64,000 nt of DNA from the NCBI GenBank assembly GCA_019055375.1, contig JAHQIW010000900.1, positions 1 through 64,000 on the forward strand, written 5' to 3'. Origin of the DNA: Parelaphostrongylus tenuis (Eukaryota; Nematoda; Chromadorea; Rhabditida; Metastrongylidae). The notes under the pieces were generated by a model, which worked only from the letters and a program-made list of their open reading frames with translations, was not told the DNA's origin and did not search any database. Positions 12,608 to 24,159 of this stretch are shown piece after piece (positions within the stretch are counted from its first letter, which is position 1; every line of letters begins with the position of its first letter). Both the position numbers and the translations under genes were made by a program.

Positions 12608-13254
12608 CTAGAATAGGTGATAACCGATGAAATTGAAGATAAAGAGTTCTTACGGGTTGATTTTAATGTGAGAATGATGTGTTTTGAGTACTGATAGGGT
12701 TTTCAAGGTGCGACAGCTTTCTGTTTGATCTGTTCGCAGTTTTTTGTAAGCAGCTTCAAAATCGTATTTGATTTACAGTACATAATTCAACACCTGCAAC
12801 GCATGTAATCCCACTAATTATCAAGTCACTCGTACTAGTACCATTGAATATATCTTGGCCCTACTGTGCGTCAAATCTGCTCTGTGGAGTCTCATTGCTC
12901 ATAGGACACAACGAACTCAAGTTTGGTATGAAGTCCTCAATTTCTTTTGTCAACAGTGTGAGAACAATCTACTAGCTCTGCCTGTTGCTTAAGACATGTA
13001 TGCAAATTCTTTATCAAATTACTTTCATAGCAGTGCTATAATGTGTAACTATGTATTCTAGGATGCTCAGCGATATTTAAAGCTCTGGGACTGAGTCAGG
13101 AGTTGGGTCCGCGTTTCGTTCATACACTGGCGCGTGCTACCATTACATCTCTCGGGCCATTGCTCTGCAAACTTCGAACAAGCAGTTTGAATCTCATTTG
13201 AGCTTTCAAATTGTGCAAATCACTCAGCATTTTCGGGAGTATAATCATGACATC
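12608..13254. other. No gene seen
   Basis: AT-rich sequence after the LRR gene stop. No clear poly(A) signal could be assigned and no conserved frame was recognised. Confidence 0.3.
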
Positions 13255-13560
13255 ATAACATTGCTATGGAGCGCGTGCGGAAAAGTGGTTAGAAGTGCTG
13301 TGCGACACACTGATCGACCAATCGACGGTCGATTTTCGATCCCGTGCTCAAGGCTCACCTTGTCTCCCATACCTCCGCGATCGGTGAATTGGCACCCAGA
13401 CTTGTCTAGAAGGATAGCAGCACTGTCTAGGTTCATCGGTAGGGCATCGCGAGTCATAAAAAGGCCAAATTTGCAATCAGCCGCCTCAAACAATACTGAA
13501 TGAAGACAAATGCATGACGCATCCCTCAGAGCTTGATCAACGTCGAGAGCTTTATCCTCT
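13255..13560 (+). repeat. tRNA-derived SINE-like repeat
   Basis: The head contains an A-box-like GTGGTTAGAAG and a B-box-like TTCGATCC, followed by a body ending with GCATCCCTCAGAGCTTGATC. The same organisation occurs at 46.86-47.15, 51.89-52.14 (+), 49.32-49.57 and 54.27-54.60 kb (-). Each looks like a pol III promoter head plus an unrelated body, the SINE layout. Confidence 0.6.
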
Positions 13561-14301
13561 GTCCTTTAACATTGCTTCGAAGATAGTAAAAACAGCCATA
13601 GAAATCCTATCCACCTACGAAATTTGGCAGAACTTACTATACACTATTTTTGAATGCTATAATACGATGAATCATAGTTGCCGTATGGTTATAAAAATTC
13701 TGTAGTCAATATGTGCCCCAAGCAGACGCCAAACGCTGGTAGTAATTGGTCGGATAACATACGAGTCTCGTAAATTCGCAACCTACATAAAAAAGCACAG
13801 TCTAAGCTTCAGCAGGAAAGTTTAGCGTAGAGCATTATCTGTTTGCAAACACTCAAATCTCAGTATCGACTACCTACTAACTTCGCATTTGTTCCATAAA
13901 GAGCAAAACGGCTATGGAAAAGGAGAGATGGCCGACGCGTTGGCCAGTACTGCATTGAATTAGAGTTTCATTGACAACTTCGTGCCCACTTATCAAGAAA
14001 ATAGTGAATTATTGAATACTCAACTCTTGCTGCAACATCTGTGTTCGATACGCTGTTAGTGAGAAAATTACATGCACTAAAACAAATTACGTGTGAAAAA
14101 ATGACTTTATATGGAGTGTTTTTGACGACAATATGCCTTAACATATGAGTCCATATAAGGAAACATTACCAAGCATATGTCAATCTTTTTACAACGAAGC
14201 TGGTTTCCCAAAACATTGATAATTTTTGGTCTTCATAATATTCAGGAGTTCAGAACTTCGTTAATCTATAGAGGAAACTTAATGGAGCGAGTAGTACCAT
14301 C

Positions 14302-14541
14302 ATGAGATCGATAGCAATGGTAGTGATGTCGGCCACTATAAGCACGTTGCTCGTTCAATTCCGCACCGTATTCACTGAGCCTCTCATTCTTCCGGGTCCG
14401 AAAATTGGTACCAGATTTGTCCGCGATCAGCTCACTTTTGATAATCCAATCGGGAACGCTCTATCGCTCAAGATTATGGAGAATCGACTCGACCAGCATT
14501 CAGTTACATCCATGACGAAGGGAGAATCTTCAAGCAACTAA
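14302..14541 (+). repeat. Dispersed repeat with short open frame
   Basis: The 79-codon frame shares a stretch (GAGCCTCTCATTCTTCCGG and GAGAATCGACTCGACCAGC) with the minus strand of 28.62-28.82 kb. Shared copies in unrelated places indicate a repeat relic rather than a host gene. Family unknown. Confidence 0.45.
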
Positions 14542-15199
14542 ACCCACACACAAAAAGTCAGAGGACCTTCATGGATGAAGGATGCGAGGAAGCGAAGCGA
14601 ATGCAAGATGTGCTGCGGTATGCTTGATAGATATAAAGAAAGTGATCATGTAAATGAATAGTAGAGACACCCCATTGAATCCATCGCATAAGTGATCTTT
14701 ATACAATCCTTTCAAATTTGAGCATGTTTCATATTGAATTTTCGAATTTTTAGAAACTGATAACAAAAGTGAAATTAGCAAAGTTCCTGAGAGAACATGG
14801 GCAGTTAGTCTTTGCATCGTACAATGCCGAACGAAATCCGCTTGTTCTTCAGCTTTGTTGTTCAAAATATCAGTCTTTGAGCAATGAATCGGAGGATATT
14901 TAAGCTAAAGATTCCTGAAAATCAGAATTTCGTCGTTACAATACAACAAAACCTTTACTTTCTAGGTGAGGATTTATAGAATGTATTAACTGTTGTTCAA
15001 AGGGTTGATGAATTTTACTACGAGCTGCTTTTAACAGTTAACTGAAATTGTATGCATCTATTTACGCATCGGACGACTGTAATAGAGGTCATGTCATCGT
15101 GTAAGTGTTAAGAACACTGGCAGTAAAACAATGCGCTACGAAAATCCTGTATTGCTTCATGCTGCGGCAGCCGGGGAAAAAAATATTACAATATTTTGG

Positions 15200-15465
15200 A
15201 CGATAATTAAATATAGTCATTTCTCTCGGGAGCGTTACACTCCTTATGAAGAGTTGTCGATGACGTACGTTTTACACTCTATGTCGCTCCCGAGAGAACA
15301 GACTATAAAAAGATCGACAGACGACGGGTTCTGCCCGGCTGATGAGTCTGTAAGGACGAAACACGTGTCTCGGGCTGTACAAGAGCTCTTACCAGACCAC
15401 ATGACATGTTGGCTCAAATTATATTGAAAGGATCCATTGAAATTTGAGCGTGGTCTTAATAAAGC
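15200..15465 (+). mobile_element. Hammerhead element, family B copy
   Basis: An inverted repeat (CTCTCGGGAGCG near 15217 with its complement near 15285) precedes a hammerhead core at 15333, followed by the family B body (GGGCTGTACAAGAGCTC, then ATGTTGGCTCAAAT and GAGCGTGGTCTTAATAAA). The body recurs at 20.5, 40.6 and 44.2-44.75 kb. Exact ends are not determined. Confidence 0.65.
15333..15375 (+). ncRNA. Hammerhead ribozyme, family B, best copy
   Basis: Stem I GCCCGG (15333-15338) pairs with TCGGGC (15370-15375). Core CTGATGA at 15339. Stem II GTC/GAC with loop TGTAAG. GAAA, then 2-bp stem III (AC/GT, loop ACGT) and the canonical GUC site with cleavage after C15369. It matches the minimal-stem-III hammerheads described in Penelope-like elements and metazoan retrozymes. 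Confidence 0.92.
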
Positions 15466-15707
15466 ACTCGAAGGAAAAGTATAATATGATAATTAAATTG
15501 TAAGTCATTAATTGGGCTAATCAGCAAAGGAGGAAAACTGTTGTGAGATAGTACGGTAGAATTGGGGCTAAGGCATGCATTAGTTTTATGGAGTGATTAA
15601 AGCGGTCACTAGATGACAGCAAAGATTCAATGGATGATTTGTGATAATACAGAGCTCTTTGATTCAAACTAGCTACAAAAAATGCAAACAATCTTGATAT
15701 TATTAGG

Positions 15708-16180
15708 TCGTTCCACAAGTTTTGGCACTAGAGCAATAAACACTAAATTTATTCATCAGAAACAATTAAAGTTGCATGATTTTGGCATCGTTCAGTTGCG
15801 CATTTTCTTGGGAGTATTTTGGTATACGACCTGACTATAGTTGTTTCAAGATGCAGTTGTATTGGGATAAAATTCGCTTGCTACTCACACACGAATGGCG
15901 CGTAGGGGAAAAATAGTGAAGCGGTGCGCAAGATTAATGGAGCTTCCTGTGGACAGCAGAAACGTGACTGATCCAGGTTATTCTCTCCAGCTTTAACTTC
16001 ACGAAACACTTCCTGGCCGTCCTTTCTTGAACCATATCATTGTCCCAAGCTCCGCTGATCTTGCGCGCCGCTTCACTAGCAATTTTCCAAAGGCGCCATT
16101 CTTGAATGTGGTGTAGTAAGCGAATTTGTTCTCAAAGCAGCTCCATCTCAACCTTTTTCAAGACTACGTATACCATGAAT
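15708..16180. mobile_element. Head-to-head mariner fragments
   Basis: From 15851 on the plus strand a frame opens MQLYWDKIRLLLTHEWRV, the conserved mariner N-terminus. From about 16170 down to 15960 the minus strand encodes a second, overlapping relic of the same region (EWRLWKIASEAARK, then TARKCFVKLKAGENN). Both are truncated. Related fragments lie at 17.97 and 31.37 kb. Confidence 0.75.
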
Positions 16181-17960
16181 GGTACACGAGTTTTTTTAAA
16201 AAATTCCCGCTGAGCCCAGACTTTTCATTAGACTTTTAGCAGTTGTTCGTTAGCTGAAAAAATTTTGATCCTAACACTATGGATGGTTTTTGAGAATGCT
16301 TTTCTAGCGTGCTATAGCAACGAAGAGAAAATTACGCCTTTTTCTTCGGAGTGTATAATGTGACTTCACCATACAAAGTTTTTTCATTAAAGTTATAGTA
16401 ATCGTTCGATAGCTCGAGAAGCGGCAATTCTAGATGTGCATTTAATTTCCAAATTGATTTCTATACAAAGATTTTTCCGCGCTTAAGTAACGACGAACAA
16501 AAATTACGTTTCGCCTTCAGAGTGCTTTGTGTGTTCCACTACCGTTTATGCTTGGCTTTTCAGTGCAAGTTCAAAAGTCACTCGATAGCTTGAAAAGTGG
16601 CAATGCTAATTAGCGACTTGCTTTTTATTTCTGAACAAACTCAAAGTGTGCTGTAGCAAAGGGAGGAAAACCACGTTTCACACTCTAATTACTTGGCCAG
16701 TCGCTTGAACTTCGCATCGGGTATAGGCAACTGTATAGTGAAGCTCATACCTAAGAGATAATTTTTGATCAAAACATATGTTATACTACTGGAAAGCCTT
16801 CTATAAAGATCTTTCGTGGAAATAACGTCCACACGTCCTATGATTCCCACTTTTCAATAAGAACACTACGCCCTTAGGATAGCAACACATTTCCAACTCT
16901 TTCTTCACACGTCTTTCGACGGTATTGTAAGAGTAATTTAAAAATACATTTTCTAAAATGCACGAATCATAAGGGAAAACGTCCATGCGTTCTAACAAAC
17001 CGCACTTCTTAGTAAGAAAATAAAATTTGTCCAAGCCTCTTTCAATCTCGTTACATATCGGCGCACTCATATGAAAGCTTCATTTGCCCAACTCTTTTCA
17101 AAGTAAAGCAACGAGTGGAATGTTTTTTTGTAGGATACAATACTCTAAAAGAAGTGTCGTACAGGTCAAAATTGATTAATGCAACGACTGAAATTAGTAA
17201 ATTCCTAACATGCAGAAGAGATACGGCATTCTTTTATAGTAACAGTACGACTTACTGAGTCACCTCAAATCTTGACAACTGCTTATTTTGTGTCTCAGCC
17301 CTGTATAGGTACTAGCTAGGCTAAAGTTCAGATCTGGGCAAATAAGCAAAAATATGTAAACAACAACACAACGTCGGATTTAATATGCAAGGTAGCTTTG
17401 CGATAAAAATGAACATTAACAAAGCCACAGGGTAGCTTTCATGATATGTTCGATCAAATAATATGGGAAACATTTAAGATTACAAATCACCTCAAATAAG
17501 AAGAACGACCAAAGCGACGAAGGAGATGAGCCGAAATGGTTCTGTAGCTAAGCCCCATTTCTTATGCACTGCTTTAGAATGGATATTATGTGCTACTATA
17601 TAGAAAAATTGTAACCCGATATAACAACTAATCGGATACCAATGGAGAATATCGATTGCTATGGATAGGGGAAGATTAAAGCATGTCATCATCAATTATG
17701 ATTGTAATCCTGTGCAGTTTGCATGCTACAATAACACCATTATGCAAGTGTATATGAAAGAGTCCATCAATAGGAAAACACTGTGACGTCGACACATTTC
17801 GCCTTGTTTGAGCACCATACGACTATCAGGTGTGGAAATATGACTCCGCCGTGTTCTCATGCTTTTTCTGTGGGAAGAACTCTTCATTTGCTTGAAAATG
17901 CGTTAAAGACGCTATTTAGTTCTATGTTTTTCATATACAGAGTATTTTTCAAGACGGTTT
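16181..17960. other. No gene seen
   Basis: AT-rich, with short dispersed repeats (the motif GTTCGATAGCT/CGAATGATTAC recurs). The 89-codon minus-strand frame at 16801-17070 has no recognisable domain. Confidence 0.35.
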
Positions 17961-17964
17961 TTGT

Positions 17965-18260
17965 AGGACTCCGAAGACAATAACTTTGAGATTCTTGGTT
18001 GATATCGTTTAATTGTGCATTTTCTTGCGAAAATTTTGGTATATAATTTGCCAAAACTTGCTCTAAGATGGAGTTGCCGTGGGAACAAATTCGCTTGTTA
18101 TTCATGCACGAATGGCGCGTATTCCAAAATGTTAGTGAAGCGGCGCACAAGATCAATGAAGCTTGGAGCGAGCTCCATCTCAAAGCAAGTATAGGCAAGT
18201 TGTATACCAAAATGTTCTAAAAAAATACGAGATCGAACGATACCGGGATCATGGAATTTC
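17965..18260 (+). mobile_element. Mariner transposase 5' fragment
   Basis: ATG near 18069 opens MELPWEQIRLLFMHEWRV, then NVSEAAHKINEAWSE, after which similarity stops at a deletion. The leader (ATCGTTTAATTGTGCATTTTC) is shared with 15.79 and 31.38 kb. The catalytic region is missing. Confidence 0.8.
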
Positions 18261-18907
18261 ATTGCAAAAATCATTTTAGAAAGCTAAAGAGGCACGAGCT
18301 TTGCAGTTTTGCCGCATGATAACGCTCGACTTTATATTGCAAAACCGATCGAAAACGTCGTGAAAAAGCGTTTGTTATAAGGAGAAATCCTATCCCAAAA
18401 TTCTGCGTGGCGGGACAAATCAAATCCAGTCAAAGAGCAGTACTCTATCGTAAAAGTATACAAGCAACGACTCAATTATCACTGAAACTGAAATATGTAA
18501 AAACAAGCGACAAATGGTAATGACAACATGTAGGCACCAAGCCGAGCAGAAATGAACGCGTAACTATAAAGGTATATATCGTATAACAAACACATAACAG
18601 CCACAGACCACAAAATGAAAGAAATCGTGGTTATAGTGATAAGTTAAGATTTATACGGGCATATAACGTTTTTAAGCATTCAAGTTTTTAGCTACTGAAG
18701 AAGCTACTGGGAAATGTAAAAGCATCGCATGATGTGTGAGAAACATTAATGGCTAACATTTCGACGGCTACGCCTTCTTCAGAGCTGTTTTTAGTTTTTC
18801 AAAACCCTTAACAGCCGCACAGTGTTTACATAAATGAGAAATGTTTTGATCAATTTTGGGGTTAGCAGAAAGTCGATAGCGGGAAATATATAGTTTTCCG
18901 AATATGT
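18261..18907. other. No gene seen
   Basis: AT-rich intergenic DNA without recognisable coding or RNA features. Confidence 0.3.
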
Positions 18908-19064
18908 GGAGTACTGTGCACAAACGTTTGCGTCAGCCGGGATTCGAACCCAGATCTCACTCTTTCCGGGAGCATATGCTAACCGCTGCACTACCGACGC
19001 GTCGGAAAGAGTGAGATCTGGGTTTGAATCCCGGCTGACGCAAACGTTTTTTGCACAGTACTCC
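18908..19064. repeat. Palindromic tRNA-like repeat
   Basis: A 72-nt tRNA-like sequence lies on the minus strand (18929-19000): acceptor pairs GCGTCGG/CTGACGC, D arm with A box, T arm with GGTTCGAAT. Its 3' half is repeated inverted at 19001-19042, so about 60 nt at each end (18909-18968 and 19004-19063) are complementary around a 34-nt loop. The anticodon loop reads CCGGAAA, with C instead of U at position 33, which argues against a working tRNA. The ends GGAGTACTGTGC/GCACAGTACTCC are terminal inverted repeats like those at 57044-57155. Confidence 0.75.
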
Positions 19065-19481
19065 TCGTATTGGGTATACTAATAACATCATACCACTGCA
19101 AGTGGCAGTCAAAATAGAGAGAGCTATGAATGGTTATCGATACACAGTTTTCATTTCCCGATGGTCATGCATCAGATTAGCAATGTTGATTACATTTGCA
19201 GCTCACAAACAAGGAGTCATAGAAAAGTGGAAAAAACACTAGAGGTTTAGAAGTGGAAATATCAAAATAGGATGACTCGCAATCCACCCAACTAATTTAA
19301 ATCCGCATATAGCACCGTTCATATTTCTCATCCATCAGCGCTGTGGAGAGATTAAATAGTTTTTACCTAATGAGTAATGGTGATAAGAACTAATGTTATT
19401 ATAGCGTTATCACTACTAATTATTAGACTATTTACGAGAACTAAAAACGATGGAGAGCCATTCACATTTTTTATATTTTAG

Positions 19482-22400
19482 TAGACCAGAAGGGGCTCCT
19501 GCGCCGATTCTAGCACCTCGAGGAGTGGCAGAGGTAAAATATTTTCAATACAAATAATAAAATTCAGCTTTAAAATCTATTTCTGACTAATTGTTGTTAC
19601 GTACAAAAAGTAAATAATAGCATACATAGTTGGTTATCCCACTAATAGCAAACTTTGGGCTTCGCAACTCTTAAATTTTCAGCTCTTTCTATACAATTAT
19701 TTACCTTGTCTCAAATATCTAGAAATAGTCAATAGTGCCGAATCGTCCACAAGAAAAAATATCGTTCAACACTCATGGTTATTCAAAAGATCAACTGTTT
19801 TTGAAACCCCCAAAAAACATTCAATATAATTCCAAAAAAGAATGATTTAAGCTCAAAAAGGGGTTGGTACGCCCAGGGTCATACACCGGTGTTTCGGAGG
19901 TTCGTTCTCCTCATCAGTGACCCCCGCCCCACATTCAGCCCTGCATTGAAGCAAGGAGGGAGGCGTATGTGGTGATGGCACAGTGTACTATGACACTGTA
20001 CCATCACCACCTCTCAGTCGATAGATTTTTGCTGTTAGATCAAAACTAATTCAAAAGATCAACTGTTTTTTTAACCCCCAAAAAACATTCAATATAATTC
20101 CAAAAAGAATTATTTAAGCTCAAAAAGGGGTTGGTACTCATGGTTATACAGTGCGAGACAAGTGTTTCGGCATTGCTGCCTCGCCAGTTGCACGGTACAT
20201 TTTCTATCAATCAGTTCCTCAAGATCTAATCCTATGTGGAGGAGTTGGCGACGAACTTTTTACACTCATTGTCATTGTCAAATAAACTGTCAGATTATAA
20301 TGTTCTTGAGTGAGGTCTTAAAACAGTCGATAGCAATGTTTGTTGCATATGCCCACGTAACAGCCATACGCCATGCAATCGACAATAAATCACTCTGAAA
20401 GAACGCTACGCTGAGTGTTACTTACTGTAAGTCGAGTGTTAAAAGTTCGCCGTCGAATCCTCTGTATAAAGGTAGATCTCCGAGCAAACTGAACGAAAAG
20501 ACATCGTGCAGCTGACGAGACTGGAACAGTGAAACACGTGTCTTGCAATGTATAAGTGCCCATAACAGACCTCATGGATAGCTCAAAATACATTGCCAGA
20601 TTCAAATACATTGCCAGATTATAGTGTTCTTGGGTGAAGTCTCACAATAGTCGATTGAAATGTTTGATACATCTAGATTAGTATGAAGCAAGACTTTTAG
20701 TGCTCGCCCTGTACATCACTGTCAAATGGCTCTTAAATCTCGAAAAAAAGCTCGAAAATAACACGAAAACCATTATTATAGGCACTCCCTCCTCCTCCTC
20801 CTCCTCCAAGAAGAGAGCGACTTCGAACACGGCATGTTTCTCTTTATTATCCACAACAGCTATACAAAAAAAAAACGGAACTTATCTTATTACTTAGAAC
20901 AATCATTATAACTCAAAGATTGGTTTTATTCTTTTTATTATCTGGAATCCTATCTTATAGTGTATATCAGGTTTTGCATTAGGCCGTGCGATGTTTCTGC
21001 TTCCAATATTTCATGGACTCACGAGTCCCTGTCTTCTGATTTCATCATTGTGAAAAAAATTGCAGCATCTTTAGCTTCTAATTTCTCCCAAAGGGGTAGA
21101 CTAAAGTAAATTACATATTATTCAGATCTGTGCCGACAGTAACTGAAGAACGCAATGCTGCGCCAAATTCGGCACTGCCAAATGTTGGAGCTCCAGCCCC
21201 TGTCGCCATTGTTGTACCAATTGCACCGCCGCAGGCAGCCTCTCCAACTTCGAATACTCCAATAACTCTCATCTCAACTTCTTTGCTAGCAACTCCACCT
21301 CCAGCTCCAGTCGCTAATACTCAACTGACAGAACCTGTCGTACAATCGCAATTTAACGGAAGACTACCTGCCGACGGCAATGCTTTGGCAGCAGCACAAA
21401 GACCTGTCGAGAATCCTATCTCAGCTCCCGAGACGAATCTCGCTATTTCAGCGCCAATGCAAGATCGTGGGTACAATGAAAGTATCAGTCAGAATACACA
21501 GTCGTGAGTTCTATTTAGCAATACCTAATTTTCTGGTACGACAACCATTATTCCTATTGCGCCTGATGTGAGTTATGTACCATTTCGAAAAAAGTGTACT
21601 AAATAATGAAATCAAACAATGAGAAGAATAATAAAAGAGTAATAGATGAACACTTTCTCGAAGCTGAAGCATAGGAGTTATAACTCTGATCAAAATAAAC
21701 AAGTTTTTAAAAGCCAAAAAGCGTTCCGACTTTTTTTTAAAATTAAATGTACCTTCCTGTATCAGTATGATGAGGTAGGATAAGTCGCATAACTCAGTGT
21801 GATGTGGCAGAATTTGAGTACACGAATAAAATTGTAAAAGCGTTTCCACCTCAGAGTGTGAGTTCGAAAAATTGGTATCGTGACTTTTTGTGGAACTGGA
21901 AATCCGGTTTATTGGGTGTCTTGCACAATCTGGACAAAGCCATATGCATTGCTCATGATATAAATCAACAATGAAAATTTCTATCTGACTCATTCTATGT
22001 GGTTATATGGTGAAACTCACATCTAACGTTCCTCAGCGCAGAGAGAAAATCAAAAATGTGTAAAGCTCTAAATATTGAATACTTAGACAACTAATAGTTA
22101 TTCATAACGACTTCCTTCATTCAGTGGACATATAGACGAAAACTCAGCTGATACGCCGACGCAGCATGATCAGCTTCAAGCGCCTGGAGAGCTTCCTCTC
22201 GTGACTGCACAACCAACATCGCCACAAGGTGCCCAAACTGCGTCCACACCTCAGCACTTTGTAGCAAGTACCGAAACAAACGCAAACTCGGCCGATCATC
22301 AAGGTGTCGCGCCGGTGAACTTCGGCGCGCAATCAGGTCGTGGTATGATTGCCACTACATAGGAGGCTAGGAGAGTAACAAAAAAACCTTTCATTGCAGA

Positions 22401-23696
22401 GGCAGGACACGAAGGACATCACGAGCATGCTGACGAGAATATCAATATGATGTAAATTTGGATAAGGATTTGTTTGATTTGAATTGATGCCTTAGCTGAG
22501 CGTGCATTACCTATCCAAACTTCGACTAAAATGGAAAAATTCGATCTAATATTTCTCTCGCCAGTTGAAATAGGTACAAGAAATCAGTGGCTGTCGCTTA
22601 TTACTAGCTATAAGTAAAATCCGACTTTCCAGTTTAAGTCAGAAAACCTGAAATCGTATTTAAATGATTACTGTTAGTTATATGGGGGTGATTTACGATA
22701 GCTCGCCGGCAATGGTAACGAAAACTATTCCGTTAACTCCTGATGTACAACAGTGAGCATTATAGATTACAAGGAATGATACAAGCGCTCGTGGAAGAGA
22801 TCGTCTTTGACGCTGCCAATGAAGAACGTCAGTTTTAGGATAACTTTCACGTTTTCTTTTGCAAGATGTGCCACTTTATGTGTCCCGATCAACAGCTCAT
22901 GTGCGGCTTCAAGTTGTACGATAATTTCCATTATAGGCAGAGAAAACCTGGCAACTGACCCTTCACCAGCAGTAAGCTCCAATATTAGCAACACAGATCG
23001 ATCAAGCACAGCTGTTGGTTCTGGTAATGAAAGTTTTTTTTGCTAATTAATCTTTCTTACATTTAAGGATTCTCGCGTTTATATATGACTCAAATGTATA
23101 CCTCACAATCAAATTTACGAGACAATCGCTCGCTTTTCTGATCTGTTTTTTGAGAAGTCGAAAAGCCAATAGGATCAGGAATCGGCAAAGAGATTGTGCA
23201 ATGAAAGCATGACTGCTTGTTAAATCCACGCTGGATCAGCCAAACCTAACCCATCCCTTCATGCTTAGCAAATCGGATTAACCTTACCTAAAAACGTCCC
23301 TACTACCCAATAGGGCCAAACAGGGCATGGGATAGACCTGGAAACGCTTTACCAGGGCTACATGGGAATTCTAGCAAATTAGCTTAACCAGTAGTTAGCC
23401 ACAATTATTAAGTAAACGAACCCTTCAATTAGCGTTCGAACTTACATGCAAGTTCCATAACTCTGGTAAGTGTTAGATGCAAGACAAAATGAAAAGAAGG
23501 GTCAGGACCCACACAGTATGTGAAAGTGGATCACACAGAGTAGAAAATATTATAATAAATAGTCTCTGTTTAACGCATATTCTCTTAACCACTACTTATT
23601 GTAGCAAGACACACGCCTCAAATACCTACAACTCCACCACAGCTATCATCTGCACAGGTCCCACGAGAGGAGAACAGCAGAAATCGTCAGCACTGA
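19482..23696 (+). CDS. Pro/Ala/Ser/Thr-rich protein, multi-exon, alternative last exons
   Basis: Exons: 21126-21503, 22125-22336, 22937-23023 and 23605-23696 (TGA 23694-23696); phases join exactly (2, 1, 1). A candidate upstream exon is 19482-19533 (RPEGAPAPILAPRGVAE), but its phase does not fit 21126 directly, so an exon is missing or it belongs elsewhere. Exon 22400-22455 begins in the same phase as 22937 and carries its own stop (ending DENINMM), so it is an alternative last exon. The product is low-complexity: VGAPAPVAIVVPIAPPQAA, LATPPPAPVANTQ, TPQIPTTPPQLSS; the alternative tail is His-rich (AGHEGHHEHADE). No domain, signal peptide or start codon was identified; the 5' end is unknown. 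Hammerhead elements lie in the first intron. Function unknown. Confidence 0.55.
19771..20147 (-). mobile_element. Retrozyme-like element, partial tandem dimer, 12-bp TSD
   Basis: A 12-bp direct repeat ACTCATGGTTAT (19771-19782 and 20136-20147) bounds a 353-bp insert. Sequence from 19781 recurs from 20049, so the insert is about 1.3 units of 268 nt, head to tail, with one hammerhead in the complete unit. No coding capacity. It is clearly related to 3710-4348 (same ribozyme, same GGAGGGAGGCGTATGTGG body). Confidence 0.87.
19876..19923 (-). ncRNA. Hammerhead ribozyme, family A
   Basis: Minus strand: stem I GGGTCA/TGACCC, six Watson-Crick pairs; core CTGATGA; stem II GGAG/CTCC-type; GAAA; stem III ACA/TGT with loop CCGG; GUA cleavage site. 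Compared with 4253-4300 the 3' stem I strand changes G to A and turns a G-U pair into A-U, so pairing is kept. Confidence 0.92.
20151..20193 (-). ncRNA. Degenerate hammerhead ribozyme, family B
   Basis: The core reads CTGGCGA, so the invariant A after CTG is replaced by G, which should abolish cleavage. Stem I GTGCAA/TCGCAC keeps five of six pairs with bases different from the other copies. GAAA and GTC are intact. Confidence 0.6.
20506..20548 (+). ncRNA. Hammerhead ribozyme, family B
   Basis: Core CTGACGA (20512-20518), stem II ACTG/CAGT with loop GAA, GAAA, stem III AC/GT with loop ACGT, GUC site. Stem I is TGCAG/TTGCA, entirely different bases from GCCCGG/TCGGGC at 15333 yet still paired. 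Confidence 0.82.
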
Positions 23697-24159
23697 GAAA
23701 CTTATCTCACGCATTCATACCCAGTGACATATTTAATCGTCTTTGTAATGAAAAAGTGATCAAATGAAATCAAGTAACTAACTAAACATTGTAATCATTT
23801 TGATGCCAGGCTGCTGACTGTGTTCTTCAGTATCTGAACTCTAGTTCAGTTATAAAACACATGACAGATAAACTGTCTCAAAAACTTCAATTTTTTTCGT
23901 GTCAGGACATATATTGCTTGCTATCAGCTTCTTTCCACTTCCAAATAGCTGACAAAAGTTTGCGATAGCTGAAATTCCCATTCTAGGATCAAACTATAGA
24001 AGTAAGCTATAAATTTTAGAAACCCCTGAGTACTAAACGCTATAGCCGGATTGTTTTCGCAATTTTACTGGAAGGCGAATATGGTTGGTATAAAAGTGAT
24101 CCGCTTGGATAGAAGGATTTTCGTGAGGATAATTGAATAGCTCAGTGGTGTAACTTTAT
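23697..24159. other. No gene seen
   Basis: Intergenic AT-rich DNA between the low-complexity gene and a LINE fragment; nothing recognised. Confidence 0.3.

Larger units (their letters stand above)
20148..20660. mobile_element. Family B hammerhead element, inverted pair
   Basis: A minus-oriented copy (ribozyme 20151-20193) and a plus-oriented copy (ribozyme 20506-20548) face each other head-to-head around about 20355. Both outer sides carry family B body sequence. It abuts the family A insertion to the left. A short duplication (CAAATACATTGCCAGATT near 20590 and 20605) lies at its right side. Confidence 0.65.

Noticed and set aside
22767..23009. 80-codon minus frame with Leu/Ile-rich sequence
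   Set aside because: It is the antisense of exon 22937-23023, which has matching splice phases on the plus strand.
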